A program made the translations under genes and the position numbers. The notes under the pieces were generated by a model that was not told where the DNA came from, did no database searches, and saw only the letters and a program-made list of their open reading frames with translations. Below are positions 17,131 through 25,511 of a DNA stretch of 64,000 bases, piece by piece. How positions within the stretch are numbered: position 1 is the stretch's first letter; each line of letters opens with the position of its first letter. The DNA comes from Afipia carboxidovorans OM5. Its GTDB lineage: Bacteria; Pseudomonadota; Alphaproteobacteria; Rhizobiales; Xanthobacteraceae. The stretch spans positions 496,001 through 560,000 of the forward strand of contig NC_015684.1 of NCBI RefSeq assembly GCF_000218565.1. Direction: 5' to 3'.

Positions 17131-19224
17131 ATGACGACCAATGCGAAGACCGCGACCGTTCCCGAAAATGGCGAAACGGTTTTCATCCCGCTCAACAAGC
17201 TCAAGAAGCACCCAAAGAACGCCCGCAAGACCCCGCACAGCGAGGCGTCAATCGAGGCGAAGGCGGCGAGCATCGCCGCCAAGGGCATCCTGCAAAATCT
17301 TGTCGTAGAGCCGGAGCTTGACGGTGAAGGCGAGCCGACCGGCTGCTATCTGGTCAGCATCGGTGAAGGCCGCAGGCTGGCGCAGATGCTGCGCGTGAAG
17401 CGCAAGAAGATCAAGAAGACGGAGCCGATCCGCTGCGTCATCGACACGGCGAACGATGCCGCCGAGATCAGCCTTGATGAGAACGTGACGCGCGAGAACC
17501 TTCACCCCGCTGACGAGTTCGAGCGCTTCCGCGAGCTTGCGGAAAATCGCGGATGGGGTGCGGAGGAAATCGCCGCCCGGTTCGGCGTGACCGCCCATGT
17601 GGTGAAGCAGCGCCTTCGCCTCGGCGCTGTCAGCCCCAAGCTGATGCAGGTCTATCGTGACGGCGAACTGACCCTCGACCAATTGATGGCCTTCGCCATC
17701 ACCGAGGATCACGCGCGGCAGGAGCAGGTTTACGCGAACCTGTCGTGGAACCGTGACGCTTCCACCATCCGGCGCGATCTGACCAAGGCCAACGTGGCGG
17801 CAACGGATCGGCGCGCGATCTTTGTTGGCGCACAAGCCTACACCGAGGCAGGCGGCAATATCATCCGCGACCTGTTCACGGAAGATCGCGGCGGTTTCTA
17901 CGAGGATGCCGCATTGCTGGACCGGCTTGTCATCGACAAGCTGGAAAAGGTCGCCGCCGAGATTCAGCAGGCTGAGGGCTGGAAGTGGGTTTCGGCCTAT
18001 ATCGACTGGCCCCATGCCCACGGAATGCGCCGCGCCTATCCGCATCCGGTAGAGCTTTCCGAGGGAGACGCCGCCGCTTACGACGCCGCGCAGGACGAGC
18101 TTGAGCGCCTGTCGGCGGAATGGGAGGACGCGGACGTTGACCTTCCCGACGAGGTGGACCAGCGTTTCGCGGAGCTTGAAGCCGAGATCGAGCGCATCAA
18201 CGCAAAGCGTCGTGCCTACGATCCCGACGAGGTTGCGCGCGGTGGCGTGTTCGTTGTGCTGTCCCATGACGGGGAAGTGCGCATCGAGCGCGGTTTCATC
18301 CGGGCCGAGGACGAGGCCCCCGAACCGGAGGAAGCCGAGGACGGAGAAACTGTCATCGACGGCGTTCGCGTCAACGGCGATGGCGAAGTCATGGAGGATG
18401 GCGACGAGAGCGACGACGATGTTTCCGTGCTCGAACGTGAGGACGAGGAAGCGGAGGAAGACGGCAAGCCGCTGTCGGACTCGCTCATCCGCGACCTGAC
18501 CGCGCATCGCACCCTTGCCCTGCGTCTCGCCCTTGGCGAGCAGCCGGACATGGCCTTGATCGCCGTCACCCATGCGCTCGCTTCGCAGACCTTCTATCGC
18601 GGCGGCGGCGAAGCCCATTGCCTCGAAATCCGTCCCATCAGCGCCAGCCTTGGCGGACATGCGGACGGCATCGAAGACACGGCGGAAGCGAAGGCGCTGG
18701 CGGATCGTCACGCGGGATGGGCGGCGGACATACCGCGCGACGTGGCTGACTTGTGGGGCTTCATCGCCGGGCTGGACCATGCGAGCGTCATGGCGCTGTT
18801 TGCGCATTGCGCCTCGCAGACCGTCAATGCTCTCAAACTGCCGTGGGAGCAGAACAAGCGCCATGCCCACGCAACCGTCGACAAGCTGGCGACGGCGGTT
18901 GCGCTCGACATGACGGCGCACTGGACGCCCACCGTGCGGGCTTTTCTCGGGCGCGTCACGAAAGCCCAAATCCTTGCCGCCGTGTGCGAGGCCGTTGACG
19001 ACGAGGCCGCCGAGCGGATCGCGGACAAGAAGAAGCAGGAAATGGCGGAAGCTGCCGAGCAACTTCTGGCCGGGACCGGCTGGCTCCCGCCGTTGCTGCG
19101 CACCGAGCGGCCCGCATGGCTGATCGAGGCGCAGCCGGAAATTCCCGCCATGACCGAAGATATGACGAAGGCCGACAGCGCCGAAGCCGTGGCGGATGAG
19201 CCTTTCGCGGTCGCGGCGGAATGA
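17131..19224 (+). CDS. ParB/RepB/Spo0J-domain protein of the ICE
   Basis: A 697-residue protein. A ParB N-terminal domain (about residues 15-125) has IPLNKLKKHPKNARK, the GRRLAQM segment and LDENVTRENLHPADEFERF. It is followed by a helix-turn-helix near 140-165 (EEIAARFGVTAHVVKQRLRL). A long acidic region (about 390-450) and a C-terminal domain of unknown role follow. Length greatly exceeds chromosomal ParB (about 300), as in the large ParB-like proteins of rhizobial ICEs and plasmids. The ATG at 17131 follows AGGAGAAAG in a leader shared with the DUF932 gene. Likely roles are element partition or regulation. No parA is adjacent; one lies at 26849. Confidence 0.85.
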   Translation: MTTNAKTATVPENGETVFIPLNKLKKHPKNARKTPHSEASIEAKAASIAAKGILQNLVVEPELDGEGEPTGCYLVSIGEGRRLAQMLRVKRKKIKKTEPIRCVIDTANDAAEISLDENVTRENLHPADEFERFRELAENRGWGAEEIAARFGVTAHVVKQRLRLGAVSPKLMQVYRDGELTLDQLMAFAITEDHARQEQVYANLSWNRDASTIRRDLTKANVAATDRRAIFVGAQAYTEAGGNIIRDLFTEDRGGFYEDAALLDRLVIDKLEKVAAEIQQAEGWKWVSAYIDWPHAHGMRRAYPHPVELSEGDAAAYDAAQDELERLSAEWEDADVDLPDEVDQRFAELEAEIERINAKRRAYDPDEVARGGVFVVLSHDGEVRIERGFIRAEDEAPEPEEAEDGETVIDGVRVNGDGEVMEDGDESDDDVSVLEREDEEAEEDGKPLSDSLIRDLTAHRTLALRLALGEQPDMALIAVTHALASQTFYRGGGEAHCLEIRPISASLGGHADGIEDTAEAKALADRHAGWAADIPRDVADLWGFIAGLDHASVMALFAHCASQTVNALKLPWEQNKRHAHATVDKLATAVALDMTAHWTPTVRAFLGRVTKAQILAAVCEAVDDEAAERIADKKKQEMAEAAEQLLAGTGWLPPLLRTERPAWLIEAQPEIPAMTEDMTKADSAEAVADEPFAVAAE

Positions 19225-19230
19225 CCGGCG

Positions 19231-19265
19231 AGCCGGGATCGCACCAGCGATCCCGGCTTCTCTTT
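19231..19265 (+). terminator. Intrinsic-type terminator after the ParB-like gene
   Basis: Perfect 12-bp arms AGCCGGGATCGC and GCGATCCCGGCT (19231-19242 and 19247-19258) with a 4-base loop, followed by TCTCTTT. It starts 6 bases after the ParB-like stop. The T run is imperfect but the stem is strong. Confidence 0.8.
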
Positions 19266-19278
19266 CCGAAAAAATCGC

Positions 19279-19303
19279 GGCCGCGCGGCTTCACCGCGCG
19301 GCC
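19279..19303. repeat. Second strong hairpin, 10-bp arms
   Basis: Perfect arms GGCCGCGCGG and CCGCGCGGCC with a 5-base loop, 14 bases downstream of the terminator. No T run follows, so it may be a back-up RNA-stabilising hairpin. The following DNA up to 19438 holds only a weak 38-codon frame at 19335-19451, which I do not call. Confidence 0.55.
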
Positions 19304-19438
19304 GGAACCTCGACTGGTCAACAGGTCAGGAACCATGTCGATGATCGACAACGTGGCACTGGAAGCCCATTATCGGCACATCGCATCGGGGCAAGGGAGA
19401 CAGCGGCGAACGGCCATCAGCCGTCAAGGAGCAGGATC

Positions 19439-19864
19439 ATGGTCACGGTGATGTTGATGAGTGTGGTGTTGATCGCAGGACTATGCGTCCTGGCCTACAC
19501 GCTCGCCGTCTATGCGCTGCCGTTCATGCTCGGATTGACCGCCGCGCAATTCGCCTACCAGACCGGCTCCGGTTTGATCGGCGCAGGGCTTGTCGGCCTT
19601 GTCGCCGCTGGCGCTGCGTTCGGTATTCTGGCGCTTCTGTTCGACTCGCTGCGCTCCCCGATCCTGCGCCTGATCGTGGCGCTGGTGTTCGCCGCGCCTG
19701 CCGCCATCGCCGGATATGCACTGGTCCATGGCGTCACCAAGGAATCCGTGCCGTCCGAAATCTGGCGGCAAATCTTCTGCATCGTCGGCGGCGGCTTCGT
19801 CGGCATTTCCGCCTTGGTGCGGCTGGCAGCACCTTTGCCGGGCGGCGCTGCGCCTGTTCGATAG
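19439..19864 (+). CDS. Small membrane protein of unknown function
   Basis: A 141-residue hydrophobic protein with about four predicted transmembrane segments (residues 3-25, 42-66, 75-97 and 112-130). No conserved catalytic motif is visible. The ATG at 19439 follows AAGGAGCAGGATC, a good ribosome site. The frame stays open far upstream, but only into the terminator hairpins. It lies between the ParB-like gene and an S41-type protease gene in the mobile backbone. It may be an ICE accessory membrane protein; I do not recognise its family. Confidence 0.65.
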   Translation: MVTVMLMSVVLIAGLCVLAYTLAVYALPFMLGLTAAQFAYQTGSGLIGAGLVGLVAAGAAFGILALLFDSLRSPILRLIVALVFAAPAAIAGYALVHGVTKESVPSEIWRQIFCIVGGGFVGISALVRLAAPLPGGAAPVR

Positions 19865-19890
19865 TGCTGGGCGTGGAAAAACAGCGGGGC

Positions 19891-19904
19891 GCGGATTAAT
19901 CCGC
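19891..19904. promoter_or_regulatory. 14-bp perfect palindrome GCGGATTAATCCGC
   Basis: A self-complementary 14-mer in the 142-bp gap before the S41 peptidase gene. It could be a dimeric-repressor operator or a short hairpin ending the upstream transcript. No regulator can be assigned. Confidence 0.4.
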
Positions 19905-20006
19905 CCGCGATATTCACAACGGTTATGGTGCGTATAACTCAAGAGTGGATGGACATAGTACGCATCGTTTTGTCGGGTGCGTGATCTCCAAAAGGCCAAG
20001 AGGCAT

Positions 20007-21008
20007 ATGTCACACTATCGAGCACAGTTTCTAGGCGTCTGCTTTGCGACGATTTCCGCGCTGATAGTCGGACCAACTGCAACCAAAGCTGAGGTGGCTC
20101 TTGGAACGACGCAGAACGTCTCTTTGGATCAGTCAACGGTCAAGAAGGTGATCGACGGCATCGCCGTTAAGTTGCGCGAAGATTATGTGTTCCCTGACAA
20201 GGGCGTGCAGGCAGCGGATGCGCTGGAGAAGGCGCTGACAGAGAACGCCTATGCCGGCATCACCGACCCAAGCAAGTTTGCGACGCAACTAACCGAACAA
20301 CTTCGGACGATCACCAAAGACAGCCATATGAGGGTGATCTTTGGATCGCCATTCCGTAACCAGCCTCCGCCATCCGCACCACAAGATGCTGGCTTTGAGG
20401 TGAAGCGGCTGAACGGCAATGTCGGATACATCCACTTGGCGCGGTTCGTTCCACCCGGTGTCTTCAATCCGGCGGCGGACGACGCCATGCGCAAGCTCTC
20501 GGACACCACCGCGCTCATCATCGACATGCGCGACAACGGCGGCGGGCATCCGGCATCCGTCGCTTACCTTGCCAGTTTCTTTCTCGATCCGGGCAAGCGT
20601 GTCCATATCAACGACCTCATCTGGCGCAATCGGGGGACTTCGACTTTCAGAACGGAATCGTTTTGGAGTTCGCCGACGCCGGTGCGCTATCTCGATAAGC
20701 CGGTCTATGTGCTGGTTGGTCCGAAGACCTATTCGGCGGGAGAGGAATTTGCCTACGACCTTCAAGTGCTCAAGCGCGCAACGATTGTTGGAGAAACGAC
20801 GCGCGGTGGAGCGAATCCGGGCGGTTTGAACGATCTTGGCTCCGATCTCTTTGTTGTTGTGCCGACCGGCAGGGCTGAAAATCCGATCACGCACGGCAAC
20901 TGGGGTGGCGTTGGCGTCCGCCCTGACGTTCAGACTACTCTCGGGGCTACTGAGGAAACGGCCGTAGCTCTGGCGAAGGGACAGCCAGCTACGCGGTTTG
21001 CAAGATAG
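20007..21008 (+). CDS. Exported S41-family (Tsp/IRBP-like) serine peptidase
   Basis: A 333-residue protein with a signal peptide (residues 7-29, ending TKA). A helical N-terminal part resembles the interphotoreceptor-retinol-binding domain. The S41 core holds VGYIHLARF, ALIIDMRDNGGGHPASV and GPKTYSAGEEFAYDL (Ser nucleophile near residue 240), then GETTRGGANPG. A PDZ domain is not evident, as in short IRBP-type members. It would cleave periplasmic proteins or peptides. The ATG at 20007 follows AAGAGGC. An upstream in-frame start at 19977 would spoil the signal peptide. It looks like a cargo gene inserted among ICE backbone genes. Confidence 0.85.
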   Translation: MSHYRAQFLGVCFATISALIVGPTATKAEVALGTTQNVSLDQSTVKKVIDGIAVKLREDYVFPDKGVQAADALEKALTENAYAGITDPSKFATQLTEQLRTITKDSHMRVIFGSPFRNQPPPSAPQDAGFEVKRLNGNVGYIHLARFVPPGVFNPAADDAMRKLSDTTALIIDMRDNGGGHPASVAYLASFFLDPGKRVHINDLIWRNRGTSTFRTESFWSSPTPVRYLDKPVYVLVGPKTYSAGEEFAYDLQVLKRATIVGETTRGGANPGGLNDLGSDLFVVVPTGRAENPITHGNWGGVGVRPDVQTTLGATEETAVALAKGQPATRFAR

Positions 21009-21746
21009 GTGCATGGCGTTGCCCTTCGGGCCGCGCTCTCGGCTTCGCCGGAACCACGCCTGCGACATGTTTCCGCCATTCGGCTTCGATCGCCAACGCA
21101 AAGAGCGGCGGCGGACATTTCGCCAATAGCCCCACGCTGGGCGGGACTCCTTAGTCAATTGGCCATCACGCCAAGAAGCGGAGTCGGAAGGCGCGACCGC
21201 TGCCGTCCTCGGCTCCAACCAAGGCCGCGATCAACACCGTGAAACACGGATAGCATTCGGCTTGCCGAGGATCGTGCAGCGTCGCGGCAACGGTCCCTCG
21301 GCCACGTCAGCGGAGTCGCGCAGCGACAGAGCAGAAGCAGGACCGTATGTTCGTAGCCGTCGATGGGAATACTTGCCCGAACTGACATTGACAGTCAGGA
21401 CTGTTGAGCATGAACCCGTGAGCGCGCACGTTCCGTTATCGAATGGTGATGCGTAGGGATAGTCACTATCGCCGTATTCCACTCGATTTCCTGAGACGGG
21501 CGCTCCATCCGCGTCCTCGATCGGCATGGGTCTGACCGAAGGACGGCTTCGCCTCGCCCGTCTCCCGCAACGTCCGTCGCCAGCTTTTTTCCGCCGCCTT
21601 CGGCTTTGCATCGCGATCCAAAAAAGCTGTCGCCCGCCGTCTTCCACTTCGTTCCAGCCCGATGGGTGCAGGGCCGATCGCCCCCGGTCTCACGACCCGC
21701 ATCGAGGTCGCAATGGTGCGGCCCGACAGGAAAAGGGAATACGACA
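21009..21746. other. 738-bp gene-free region with a long inverted repeat
   Basis: No convincing gene was found on either strand. Open frames here lack ribosome sites and known motifs. A perfect inverted repeat CAGCTTTTTT (21581-21590) and AAAAAAGCTG (21620-21629) with 29 bases between lies about 120 bp upstream of the DUF736 gene. It could form a regulatory stem in that gene's leader. The first 300 bases may be a decayed gene remnant. Confidence 0.5.
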
Positions 21747-22067
21747 ATGGCGACCATCGGCACCTTCACCAAGAACGAAAACGGCGTGGGCTTCACCGGC
21801 GCGGTCAAAACCCTGACCCTCAACGTCAAGACCGTGAAGTTCGTCCCCACCGAGGGGGACAGCGAACGCGGTCCCGACTTCCGCATCTTCGCCGCAGCGA
21901 CGGAATTCGGTGCGGCGTGGAAGAAGACCGCTCGCGAGACGCAGCGCGAATATCTCTCCGTCAAGCTGGACGATCCGAGCTTCCCGGCGCCGATCTACGC
22001 CAGCCTGGTCGAAGCCGAGGACGGCAGCGGCCACAACCTCATCTGGTCCCGCCGCAGCGGCGACTGA
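21747..22067 (+). CDS. DUF736 family protein, copy 1
   Basis: A 106-residue protein with the DUF736 pattern: ATIGTFTKNENGVGFTGAVKTL at the N-terminus, GPDFRIFAA near 42, EFGAAWKKT near 53 and YLSVKLDDPSFPAPIYASL near 67-86. This family is common on rhizobial plasmids and ICEs, and its biochemical role is unknown. The ATG at 21747 follows AAAAGGGAA. A terminator follows within 20 bases, so the gene is probably monocistronic. A second, diverged copy lies at 28874 between traF and the lytic transglycosylase. Confidence 0.9.
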   Translation: MATIGTFTKNENGVGFTGAVKTLTLNVKTVKFVPTEGDSERGPDFRIFAAATEFGAAWKKTARETQREYLSVKLDDPSFPAPIYASLVEAEDGSGHNLIWSRRSGD

Positions 22068-22086
22068 GGTCCGCTCAGCCCAAGGA

Positions 22087-22110
22087 GCCCCGCCGAGCGC
22101 GGGGCTTCTT
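22087..22110 (+). terminator. Terminator after DUF736 gene
   Basis: Arms GCCCCGC and GCGGGGC (22087-22093, 22099-22105) with loop CGAGC, followed by TTCTT. It lies 19 bases after the DUF736 stop and separates it from the next leader. Confidence 0.75.
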
Positions 22111-22139
22111 CATGCTCATGTCCGCCGCCTTTCAGGAAA

Positions 22140-22477
22140 TACGGAGATCGGGATGCACGGCTTTCCGGTTTTCAGGTTTTGCATGATCCCGATCGGATCT
22201 TGCACCCGGCATCCGCTGACGCTCCCGCCGGACAGTTTTGCTAATGGCTCCGCCCTCGCGCGGTGCAAGGGATCGCTGACGCTCGGCCGGGCCGGTCTCC
22301 CCAGCCTTCCGCGCGGATACGTGCTTGCGCACTGTCGCCAAACCTCCATCCGCTTGTGCAGGCCGGGTGATCCCCCTCCGGCCCGTCCGCCCTTGCACCT
22401 TGCTACCCCGGTCTCGCCGACGGGCAGGGTTGCAGCGCAGCGCTGCGCTTCAACCCAAGCCCATGAGGAGAAAGACC
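22140..22477 (+). repeat. Structured leader, copy 2, before the DUF932 gene
   Basis: Second copy of the leader at 16811-17130. The outer inverted repeat is better here: GGTGCAAGGG (22262-22271) and CCCTTGCACC (22390-22399), perfect 10-bp arms about 118 bp apart. The 24-bp palindrome recurs at 22430-22453, and the following stretch up to AGGAGAAAG plus ATG is nearly identical. A third, partial copy of the 5' part (CTTTCCG...TTTCAGGTTT) lies at 23710-23728. Conservation of non-coding DNA before two unrelated genes implies a shared control signal. Confidence 0.75.
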
Positions 22478-23671
22478 ATGAACGTCATGACCATCAACGC
22501 CAGCCAGCCGGTTTCCAAGGGGTATCGCGTGGACATTTCGCGCGGGCAGAATATCGGCCGCGTTTCGTCGGAATGGTTTTCCCGGCCCGACGACGAGCGT
22601 TATTTGTCGCTCACCGAGCTTTACGACGCCGTGAAGACGCGCGCGGATCGCGCCAAGGCCCGCACGGTGGAGAGCCGCGCCGTCCGCGTAGAAGCGAGCC
22701 GCGACAATGCCGAGCGGCTTTCGCTGATCGTGCCCGGACAGGAGCAGCCCATCGCCCCGACGCATTGGAGTTTCGGCCAGTTGTGCAGCCTTGTCGGCGC
22801 ACCGGCCACCTACATGCGCCAGCTTCCCGCGCCGCTCGCAGGCATCAATCTACAGCATGGTTTGTTGTCGCACCGGGCCGAGCTTGTGAAGACTTTGGAG
22901 GCCGAAGACGGGCGCATTGAATTGCGCGCCGTCACCGGCCCGGATTATGGCCGCATCTGGGACCATGAGCTTGTCGCCGCCGTGATGAAGATCGCGGGCA
23001 ATGGCGTCGGCGATACCATGTGGAAGGTGCCCGGCGTTCTGGACTGGGCGACCATGACGCACAATCCATTCGTGGACATCACCAAGGACACCACCACGCT
23101 TTATGCGAGCGACCGCGACGTGTTTCTTTTCCTTGTGGACGATACGCACCCCATCGAGGCCGGACGCCTGCCGAACGGAGAGCCGGATTTGTATTTCCGG
23201 GGCTTCTATTGCTGGAATAGCGAAGTGGGATCGAAGACGCTGGGCATCGCCTCTTTCTATCTCCGGGCGGTTTGCATGAACCGCAATCTTTGGGGCGTGG
23301 AAAACTTCGAGGAAATCAGCATCCGGCACAGCAAGTTTGCCGCGCAGCGTTTCGTCCATGAGGCCGCGCCCGCGTTGACGAGCTTCGCCAATTCCTCGCC
23401 CGCCCCATTCGTGGCCGGGATCAAGGCAGCGCGGGAGCGCATCGTCGCCCGCACCGATGAGGACCGCGAAACCTTCCTGCGCAAGCGCGGTTTCAGCAAG
23501 GCCGAAACCGGCAGGATCATCGAGACCGTGCTTTCCGAGGAAGGCCGCCCACCGGAAAGCATCTTCGATTTCGTGCAGGGCATGACGGCGCACGCCCGCA
23601 CCAAGGCGCATCAGGATAGCCGCCTTGAACTGGAGGCGAAGGCAAAGACCTTGCTGGAAAAGGCCGCATAA
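22478..23671 (+). CDS. DUF932 family protein
   Basis: A 397-residue protein of the phage/plasmid-like DUF932 family. Recognisable parts are APTHWSFGQLCSLVGAPATY near residues 88-107, AVTGPDYGRIWDHELV near 147, LFLVDDTHPIEAG near 215 and FRGFYCWNSEVGSKTLGIA near 240. Members occur in conjugative elements and phages. Their activity is not established, though anti-restriction or DNA-transfer roles have been proposed. The ATG at 22478 follows AGGAGAAAGACC. The open frame extending back to 22325 lies within the conserved non-coding leader and is ignored. Confidence 0.85.
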   Translation: MNVMTINASQPVSKGYRVDISRGQNIGRVSSEWFSRPDDERYLSLTELYDAVKTRADRAKARTVESRAVRVEASRDNAERLSLIVPGQEQPIAPTHWSFGQLCSLVGAPATYMRQLPAPLAGINLQHGLLSHRAELVKTLEAEDGRIELRAVTGPDYGRIWDHELVAAVMKIAGNGVGDTMWKVPGVLDWATMTHNPFVDITKDTTTLYASDRDVFLFLVDDTHPIEAGRLPNGEPDLYFRGFYCWNSEVGSKTLGIASFYLRAVCMNRNLWGVENFEEISIRHSKFAAQRFVHEAAPALTSFANSSPAPFVAGIKAARERIVARTDEDRETFLRKRGFSKAETGRIIETVLSEEGRPPESIFDFVQGMTAHARTKAHQDSRLELEAKAKTLLEKAA

Positions 23672-23978
23672 GCAGCAGAGCTGCGCAGCCGGGAAATCTG
23701 GTTGCGCGGCTTTCCGCCTTTCAGGTTTCGCACATTCGGAAAAATTCGCGCCGATCCGGCGTTGCGGATCGGCGGCGCGGCCGTGCGCAGAACACGGCCG
23801 CCGCTCGCCGGGCTGCGCCCGGCTCGCGAAAACACAGCAGCAATGTTAAGAATGAAGTAACTAAAAACGATCGGTCGAACCGTTCAAGATATCGGAATCT
23901 GCCGGCTACTCGCAGTATTCCGTATCCGCCAAGCTCCCTTTCCGGGTGTTGCATTGCCCGGAATAGTGGGGTGACGCC
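23672..23978. other. 307-bp gene-free region before the transfer activator
   Basis: Contains a partial copy of the shared leader's 5' part (about 23707-23735), with CTTTCCG and TTTCAGGTTT elements as at 22160-22180. The final 100 bases are more AT-rich and probably hold the promoter of the DUF6499/DUF2285 gene. No clear lux-box-like palindrome was found by eye. Confidence 0.5.
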
Positions 23979-24759
23979 ATGCTTAGAAGCATCGATTGGC
24001 GTTCGCCTGCGGCGTATGAGTATACGGAACACATTCCCGCCGCCGGCTTCGCCTGGGAATATCTCCGACGCGACGACGACTATCATCGCGCTTTCCAGAA
24101 CATCGCCAACATCAAAAACCTTTCGACGGAGCGCCTGGACGAATTTTCCAAGCGTTGGGGGTTGCGATTTCCCCTGCGACCCCGAAAACGAACCCGATAG
24201 GCAAGCGCTGTTCTGGATTCCTTCGCTCCAGCCGCGAGCTGTCGAGCTGAAGCCTGTCGAACACCGCGACGGCGCGACCGAGCCCATCGTGACACTCGCT
24301 CGTCTCGATGGTGTCGATCTTCGACATGCCGTAGACGGCTGGCACGGCGTCTGGAAAGTCGATGGCGTCACGCACCAATTCTGGCTTCGCAACGCCGCCC
24401 CCGATGTGCCAGCACTCTACGGATCATTTGATGTGATGGATGCTTTTCACGATCTGCGCTGTCATGCCGCCCAAAGGCTTCGTCGCGCGCTCTGCGGCCG
24501 TCCGCCTGGCCGCGATTTTCGTGCTATGCCGGCGCAGCTCCGGCGCTTTCATGTTCAGTCGCTGCGCGCGCTCGACGCGAGCCAGCGCGGCGAGAGCTAT
24601 CGCGGCATGGCCGAAATCCTGCTCGGCTTCCGTGGATCGAAAGAGGATTGGGAAGGCGACCCGCGCAAGAATCAGGTTCGCCGTCTTGTCAGCAACGGCC
24701 TGAAAATGATGCGCAGCGGCTACCGGGTGCTACTGCACTATCCGATCAAGTCGGACTGA
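23979..24759 (+). CDS. fseA: DUF6499-DUF2285 transfer activator (FseA-like), split by an apparent +1 frameshift
   Basis: The first frame (23979-24200) encodes a DUF6499 domain (WRSPAAYEYTEHIPAAGFAWEYLRR) and stops at TAG 24198-24200. The DUF2285 part (FWIPSL, then WLRNAAPDVPALYGSFDVMD and ILLGFRGSKEDWEGDP) is in the +1 frame and ends at 24759. The frames join at TTT-CCC-CTG (CCCC at 24171-24174), where slippage of proline tRNA by +1 would give a continuous protein of about 259 residues. In Mesorhizobium ICESym elements FseA is made by exactly such programmed +1 frameshifting of DUF6499/DUF2285 reading frames and switches on excision and transfer. A sequencing error or inactivating mutation is the alternative. 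Confidence 0.8.
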
Positions 24760-24767
24760 GCATCGGC

Positions 24768-25055
24768 TTATAAGCCTTTCCGAATAGCCTGCTCCAATAT
24801 CCATCGATAGCCGCCCTTCGACAGCCATTGCGCGCGCGCGAGATGGCTTTCCCAGCAATGCCGCGTGCGCGCCTCTTCGGTCGCTGGATCTCGGTGCAGG
24901 ATAATCCGAGCAGCTTCGGTCCAATCTGCCTCGTCGCGGCTGGCATCCAGCAGGCGCATGTAGGTGACGTAGTGCTGTTCGTCGTAGGCCGTGATCGTCG
25001 GCCCACTTGGCGCTTCGTCGGCCACATCCGGATCGAGTTCGACGGGTACTTGCAT
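24768..25055 (-). CDS. qseM: DUF2285 antiactivator-like protein (QseM-like)
   Basis: A 95-residue single-domain DUF2285 protein on the strand opposite the activator and only 8 bp from its end. YDEQHYVTYMRLLDASRDEADW near residues 28-49 and GYRWILEQAIRKGL at the C-terminus are the DUF2285 helices. In ICEMlSymR7A, QseM is a small stand-alone DUF2285 protein that binds and blocks FseA and the quorum-sensing activator. Position, size and domain fit that role. I took the ATG at 25055. A longer open frame to 25253 has an implausible N-terminus. The functional match is inferred. Confidence 0.75.
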   Translation of the reverse strand: MQVPVELDPDVADEAPSGPTITAYDEQHYVTYMRLLDASRDEADWTEAARIILHRDPATEEARTRHCWESHLARAQWLSKGGYRWILEQAIRKGL

Positions 25056-25511
25056 GATCGCTCCCCGTATCCGAGAGGGATTGTCTGCGGTGCGCCCCCG
25101 CAAACGGTGCTCTCTGACTCTGGTGATCGGGGAGTTAGTAACCGCATGACACGGCCCCACGGCCTTTAGTTCGGAGAACCTGTTGCATACGCCGCAGGCT
25201 CCCCGACCATAGGTCGAAGAGTGGTGCCGGTTCGGCAGCACCAGCCTAGTCATGAGGGGTTACTACGCCCCGGAACAGCGCGTCTGTTCCGCGTCTAGTA
25301 TTAGCCAGAACAGCGGGGAATGTCTTCGCCTATCTGATCTCGGGCGGCAAATGCCGCTCCGATGATAGCGTTTCCCCCGAATTGAAAGGGGTGCCGCCAG
25401 CGCGCACGCGCAAATACGGCACGCTACAAGGTGCCGATCCCTCGCCATGGTTCGCCGTAGCCCGCTGTCGCCACCGACAGCCTCACGCAACAGCGAACCG
25501 GAGGTGATCCC
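25056..25511. other. 456-bp divergent control region between qseM-like and HTH genes
   Basis: No gene was found. The region separates two divergently transcribed regulators and must hold their promoters. Short inverted repeats are visible (for example GGTGCCG...CGGCAGCACC near 25224-25241). In related ICEs this interval carries the operators of the transfer switch and FseA-responsive promoters. Which sites act here cannot be told by eye. Confidence 0.45.

Noticed and set aside
17248..19062. A 604-codon open frame on the minus strand opposite the ParB-like gene
   Set aside because: A shadow of the high-GC coding bias of the plus-strand gene, with no ribosome site or motifs.
19335..19451. A 38-codon frame (MSMIDNVALEAHYRHIAS start) before the small membrane protein
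   Set aside because: Weak ribosome site, no conserved motif, and it runs into the next gene's start. Not supported enough to call.
21231..21647. Minus-strand open frames in the gene-free region before DUF736
   Set aside because: Low-complexity Arg/Ser-rich products without ribosome sites. More likely non-coding or decayed DNA.
24171..24200. Reading the DUF6499/DUF2285 gene as a plain pseudogene
   Set aside because: Both domains are intact up to the exact slippery CCCC, and homologues are known to use +1 frameshifting. Sequencing error cannot be excluded.
25138..25163. GTAACC in the qseM-like/HTH divergent region as a sigma-F promoter
   Set aside because: The element at the right spacing reads CGGC, not CGAA, and there is no upstream dyad.
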